64,000 nucleotides of DNA. It comes from Haloarcula pelagica (lineage in GTDB: Archaea; Halobacteriota; Halobacteria; Halobacteriales; Haloarculaceae). The stretch's first letter is position 1, and the number at the start of each line of letters is the position of its first letter. Under the pieces are notes generated by a model. It did not search any database. It saw only the letters and a list, made by a program, of their open reading frames with translations, and was not told the DNA's origin. Positions 61,015-64,000 of the stretch are shown piece after piece. A program made the position numbers and the translations under genes. The DNA lies in the NCBI RefSeq assembly GCF_030127105.1, contig NZ_CP126164.1:1-64000 (forward strand), given 5' to 3'.

Positions 61015-64000
61015 ATGAGTGATTCTACACCCGCTTCGGCCGGAAAAGCACACACACCAACCATCTTCGATGCTTGCGAACCGCGTCAGGACGTCCTCAC
61101 GGGTGAACTTGCCGAAGACCAGTTCGCAGCCAGTCTCGCAGATGTAGCCCATAGCGACGATGCACCCGGCGTTTACTCTGATCCACGTCTTTTCTTCGAG
61201 AAAACCTATCCCACTGGCGGTCTTCAGGAGCTGCTCACACGTCTCGCAACCCGTTTCGTCGGCGCACATAACGACGACTACACAGGTACTAACGGGATTC
61301 TTCGTCTGGACACCAGCTTCGGTGGCGGAAAAACGCACAACCAGATAGCTGCATACCATCTCGCAGAATCACCCACTGCTGTCCCTGATCTGTCCGAGTT
61401 CATCACTGACCAAGATATCGCCGACGAATACACTGACGCTGCCGCACTCGGTCTTGATGTCAATTCTGCTGTCTTCGTTGGGACCCATGTTGATGCTGAA
61501 GACGCTCGCTCGAACTACGATGATCCCGAGGCCCCCGCAACGAACACGATGTGGGGCGAGATGGCGTACCAACTCTTCGGGCGTGAGGGCTACGAGTTCC
61601 TGCGTGAGAACGACGAAAATCGCACTCCACCAGGAACCACCAAGCTCGAACGGCTCTTCGAGCGAAACGACAATCCCTCACTCATCCTCCTCGACGAGAT
61701 CGCTGCCTATCTCGAACAGGCTGCTGCTGTCGAGATTGGTGATTCCACGCTCGCAAAACAAACGAATACCTTCCTGATGTCGTTGTTGTCCGCGACACAG
61801 AACAATGATAACGTCACCGTTGTTCTCAGCATCGCTGACACTGCCTTCGCTGACCAAGCTGAGGACGTTCGTGGTCTCGTCTCGGAGACGATTTCGGAGT
61901 TTAACAGCATCAGCGACCGTGTGGAAGGGTCCATCACACCCACCGAAGACAACGAAATCGCTGCAGTCCTTCGGCACCGCTTGTTCGAGAGTGTCGACGA
62001 AGGTGGTCGCGATGCGACTGTAGACACCTACGCTTCATTCTATACCGGGGATCGCGATTCCTTCCCCGACAGCACAGCGAATCCAGAGCATCGAGAACGG
62101 CTCGAAGATAGCTATCCGATTCATCCAACGGTCATCGATACGCTCACAGAGGAACTCGATTCGTTACCCTCGTTCCAGCGGACTCGCGGCGCACTCAAAC
62201 TCCTTTCTCGCGCCGTCCACCGGCTCTGGCAGCACCAGAACGACAACCAGGAACGCCACTTCGTTCGCTTGTTCGATCTGCACCCCTCCGATGGTGACGT
62301 CCGCTCAACGCTCCTTCGACTGTTCGGCTCGGTTGATATGGACTTTGAGGCAGCTATCAAGGCGGATATCTTCTCCGAGGATGGGACTGCGAACGCTGAG
62401 GAAGAAGACCGGAATTGGGTCACTAACGGCCACCCACCGCTTGGGACACAGCTCACGACGACGATTCTCTGGAAGAGCATCGTCAAAAGTGCCGACGGAC
62501 GGGGAACCACACGCCGTCCACTTCGACATGCAATCGCTAATCCCGAGGTTGAGTTGGCCCACTACGATGATGCTCTCAATAACCTCTTAGGCGAAGGACG
62601 ACTATCTGCGTGCTTCTACCTACATGGAGACAACGGGGAGAAAATCCAGTTCAAATCGGAGCCGAACCTGACGAAACTCGTCGACTCCGTCGTCGAACAA
62701 CTGCAAGATGGACTTGCCCGCCGGCATCTTGAAGAGGCCCTCGATGAGGCGCTCGGTCAGGGCAGTCTCAACGTGATTGTCGGACCGGAAGAACCACACG
62801 AGATTCCGGATACGGCTGACGAAGCCCATCTGTGCGTGATGGACTTCGATACGGTCACGATTACTGACTATGAGACCGTTCCGGAGACCATCACCACCCT
62901 GTTCAAGAACACGGCATCGTCGAGTGGTGGGCAGAAGACCCCGCGAGTGTTCAAGAACAACGTCGTCTTCCTCGCGGCCAGCGCGAACGATGTGACAGAC
63001 GCGAAGCGAACTGCCGAACGGGTCGCCGCTATCAAGCACATCCAGAACAATCTCGGTGACCAGTACGAACTCAACACTGAACAGCAGGATAAACTCGGTG
63101 AACGCCTCGATAGCGCGAAAGGGACACTGGACCAGGACATCAAGAAGGCATATACGCACCTCTACTTCCCGACTGGGAACGGGCTTGCCCATCGGAACGT
63201 CACGACCGACAGCACCATCCATCAGAGTGTTATCGAGAAACTCGACGAGGCCGGCGCAATCATCCCCGAAGGTGAGGACGCCTATGGTGTCGATTGGTTC
63301 GAGGCGACAATCTGGAACGTCGGTGCGACCTCGATGACGACGCGGGCCCTGGAAGAACAGTTCGGGAAGCGCCAGGATGCGGAAATTCTCCTGTCGCCGA
63401 TTCCCCTGCGAAAGACGATTGCTCGTCTTGTGCGTGAAGACGGGTACGCGTACTGGGATGGGGACCAGCAGACCGGACACTACCAATCCGGAACAGCGCT
63501 CTCCACAGATGACCACGATCTTGACGACGCGATGAATCTCGATGCAGGTCTCAGCTATCAGACCGTCAAGCTCTCACAATCACATACGCTGTACACCTCG
63601 CTCGACGATCTGGTCGACGATGTCGGGAGTGAGATTGAGTGGGAAGAACCCGACGATGACGAGGAAACGGAGGCGGAGACAACCGATGGCGATGATGACG
63701 AGACCATCGGCGGTAGTGATGACGGTCCGAGTGGCGGTGGCGATGACGAACCGGAGCCGTTCAGTAAACTCATCGAGGTTCGCACCTCCGAACCGGCACA
63801 CGTTTCCCGTGCACTGCAAGAGATGCGGGCCGATATCGCCGATGAGCTCACCAGCGCTCGCGAGGAATACGATGGGCATCCTGACGAACTGACACCGATT
63901 GTGGAAGGCGTGTGGATCCGCATCGACGGCGCTGATGCGTGGAAAGGTGCCTGGTTCACTGCGAATAAACTCAGCAATGATGAGGATTTTGCGGAGGACA
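61015..64000 (+). CDS. DUF499 ATPase (3' end outside window)
   Basis: At least 995 residues from ATG 61015, open to the window end. Walker A is TSFGGGKTHNQIAAYHL (near residue 103) and Walker B SLILLDEIAAYLEQ (near 223), with VTVVLSIADTAFADQAED after it, giving an AAA-like P-loop domain. This is the DUF499 layout. A very acidic Asp/Glu/Gly linker occurs near residues 875-915 before a further domain (KLIEVRTSEPAHVSRALQEM). DUF499 ATPases occur with DNA methyltransferases (often DUF1156 type), nucleases and helicases in predicted defence islands. Here it is divergent from an Eco57I-type methyltransferase, and downstream partners lie beyond the window. Confidence 0.85.
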   Translation, partial: MSDSTPASAGKAHTPTIFDACEPRQDVLTGELAEDQFAASLADVAHSDDAPGVYSDPRLFFEKTYPTGGLQELLTRLATRFVGAHNDDYTGTNGILRLDTSFGGGKTHNQIAAYHLAESPTAVPDLSEFITDQDIADEYTDAAALGLDVNSAVFVGTHVDAEDARSNYDDPEAPATNTMWGEMAYQLFGREGYEFLRENDENRTPPGTTKLERLFERNDNPSLILLDEIAAYLEQAAAVEIGDSTLAKQTNTFLMSLLSATQNNDNVTVVLSIADTAFADQAEDVRGLVSETISEFNSISDRVEGSITPTEDNEIAAVLRHRLFESVDEGGRDATVDTYASFYTGDRDSFPDSTANPEHRERLEDSYPIHPTVIDTLTEELDSLPSFQRTRGALKLLSRAVHRLWQHQNDNQERHFVRLFDLHPSDGDVRSTLLRLFGSVDMDFEAAIKADIFSEDGTANAEEEDRNWVTNGHPPLGTQLTTTILWKSIVKSADGRGTTRRPLRHAIANPEVELAHYDDALNNLLGEGRLSACFYLHGDNGEKIQFKSEPNLTKLVDSVVEQLQDGLARRHLEEALDEALGQGSLNVIVGPEEPHEIPDTADEAHLCVMDFDTVTITDYETVPETITTLFKNTASSSGGQKTPRVFKNNVVFLAASANDVTDAKRTAERVAAIKHIQNNLGDQYELNTEQQDKLGERLDSAKGTLDQDIKKAYTHLYFPTGNGLAHRNVTTDSTIHQSVIEKLDEAGAIIPEGEDAYGVDWFEATIWNVGATSMTTRALEEQFGKRQDAEILLSPIPLRKTIARLVREDGYAYWDGDQQTGHYQSGTALSTDDHDLDDAMNLDAGLSYQTVKLSQSHTLYTSLDDLVDDVGSEIEWEEPDDDEETEAETTDGDDDETIGGSDDGPSGGGDDEPEPFSKLIEVRTSEPAHVSRALQEMRADIADELTSAREEYDGHPDELTPIVEGVWIRIDGADAWKGAWFTANKLSNDEDFAED

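Noticed and set aside
62620-63516. A 298-codon minus-strand open frame
   Set aside because: Antisense to the DUF499 gene, which has clear ATPase motifs.

Overview
This is a haloarchaeal sequence. The proteins are acidic, the DNA is moderately GC-rich, and the gene families are typical of Halobacteria: HTH-10 (bacterio-opsin-activator-like) regulators, DUF7344 winged-helix regulators, HalOD1 proteins, a Tat-exported halocyanin, RdfA with an archaeal SMC-related protein, and permeases fused to UspA domains. There are no rRNA or tRNA genes and almost no core housekeeping genes. A partition cassette, a tyrosine recombinase, transposases and a defence island suggest a plasmid, megaplasmid or integrated accessory region. 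The species cannot be named from this window.

Layout. 1-6.5 kb: four paralogous HTH-10 regulators (the first frameshifted), a HalOD1 gene, a TnpB-only IS200/IS605 element, and whole or broken DUF7344 genes. 6.8-10.4 kb: virus- or plasmid-like genes of mostly unknown function, including a DUF6610 protein and a CoiA-like nuclease. 10.7-13.8 kb: a replicon-maintenance block with ParA, a ribbon-helix-helix-like partner, 9-bp phased repeats that look like a centromere, a tyrosine recombinase and a dif-like 13-6-13 inverted repeat. 14-16.8 kb: a large DDE transposase divergent from a winged-helix gene, with matching palindromes between them. 16.9-18.4 kb: two further DUF7344 genes, one overlapping a HalOD1 gene that carries a 38-bp palindrome.

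18.7-49.5 kb is a transporter and stress island: a ferritin-like/VIT1 metal transporter, a PaaK-like ligase, a P-type ATPase pseudogene, PiT phosphate permease, TrkH, an HPP-UspA gene (frameshifted), two APC-UspA fusions, two shorter APC permeases, UspA, halocyanin, SulP, and a MATE exporter with its TetR regulator. Embedded in it is an apparent extra SecY with a DUF106 (YidC/EMC3-like) insertase, and an RdfA-SMC pair.

49.6-64 kb is a defence-type island: a Fic protein, a serine recombinase, a TumE/TumA-type toxin-antitoxin pair with a palindromic operator, and a minus-strand run of Eco57I-type methyltransferase/nuclease, tail-anchored coiled-coil protein, unknown protein and PD-(D/E)XK-like nuclease. 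This run is divergent from a DUF499 ATPase that continues past the window. It is the best candidate for an undescribed system. Several genes are broken by small indels, so part of the region is decaying or the assembly contains errors.
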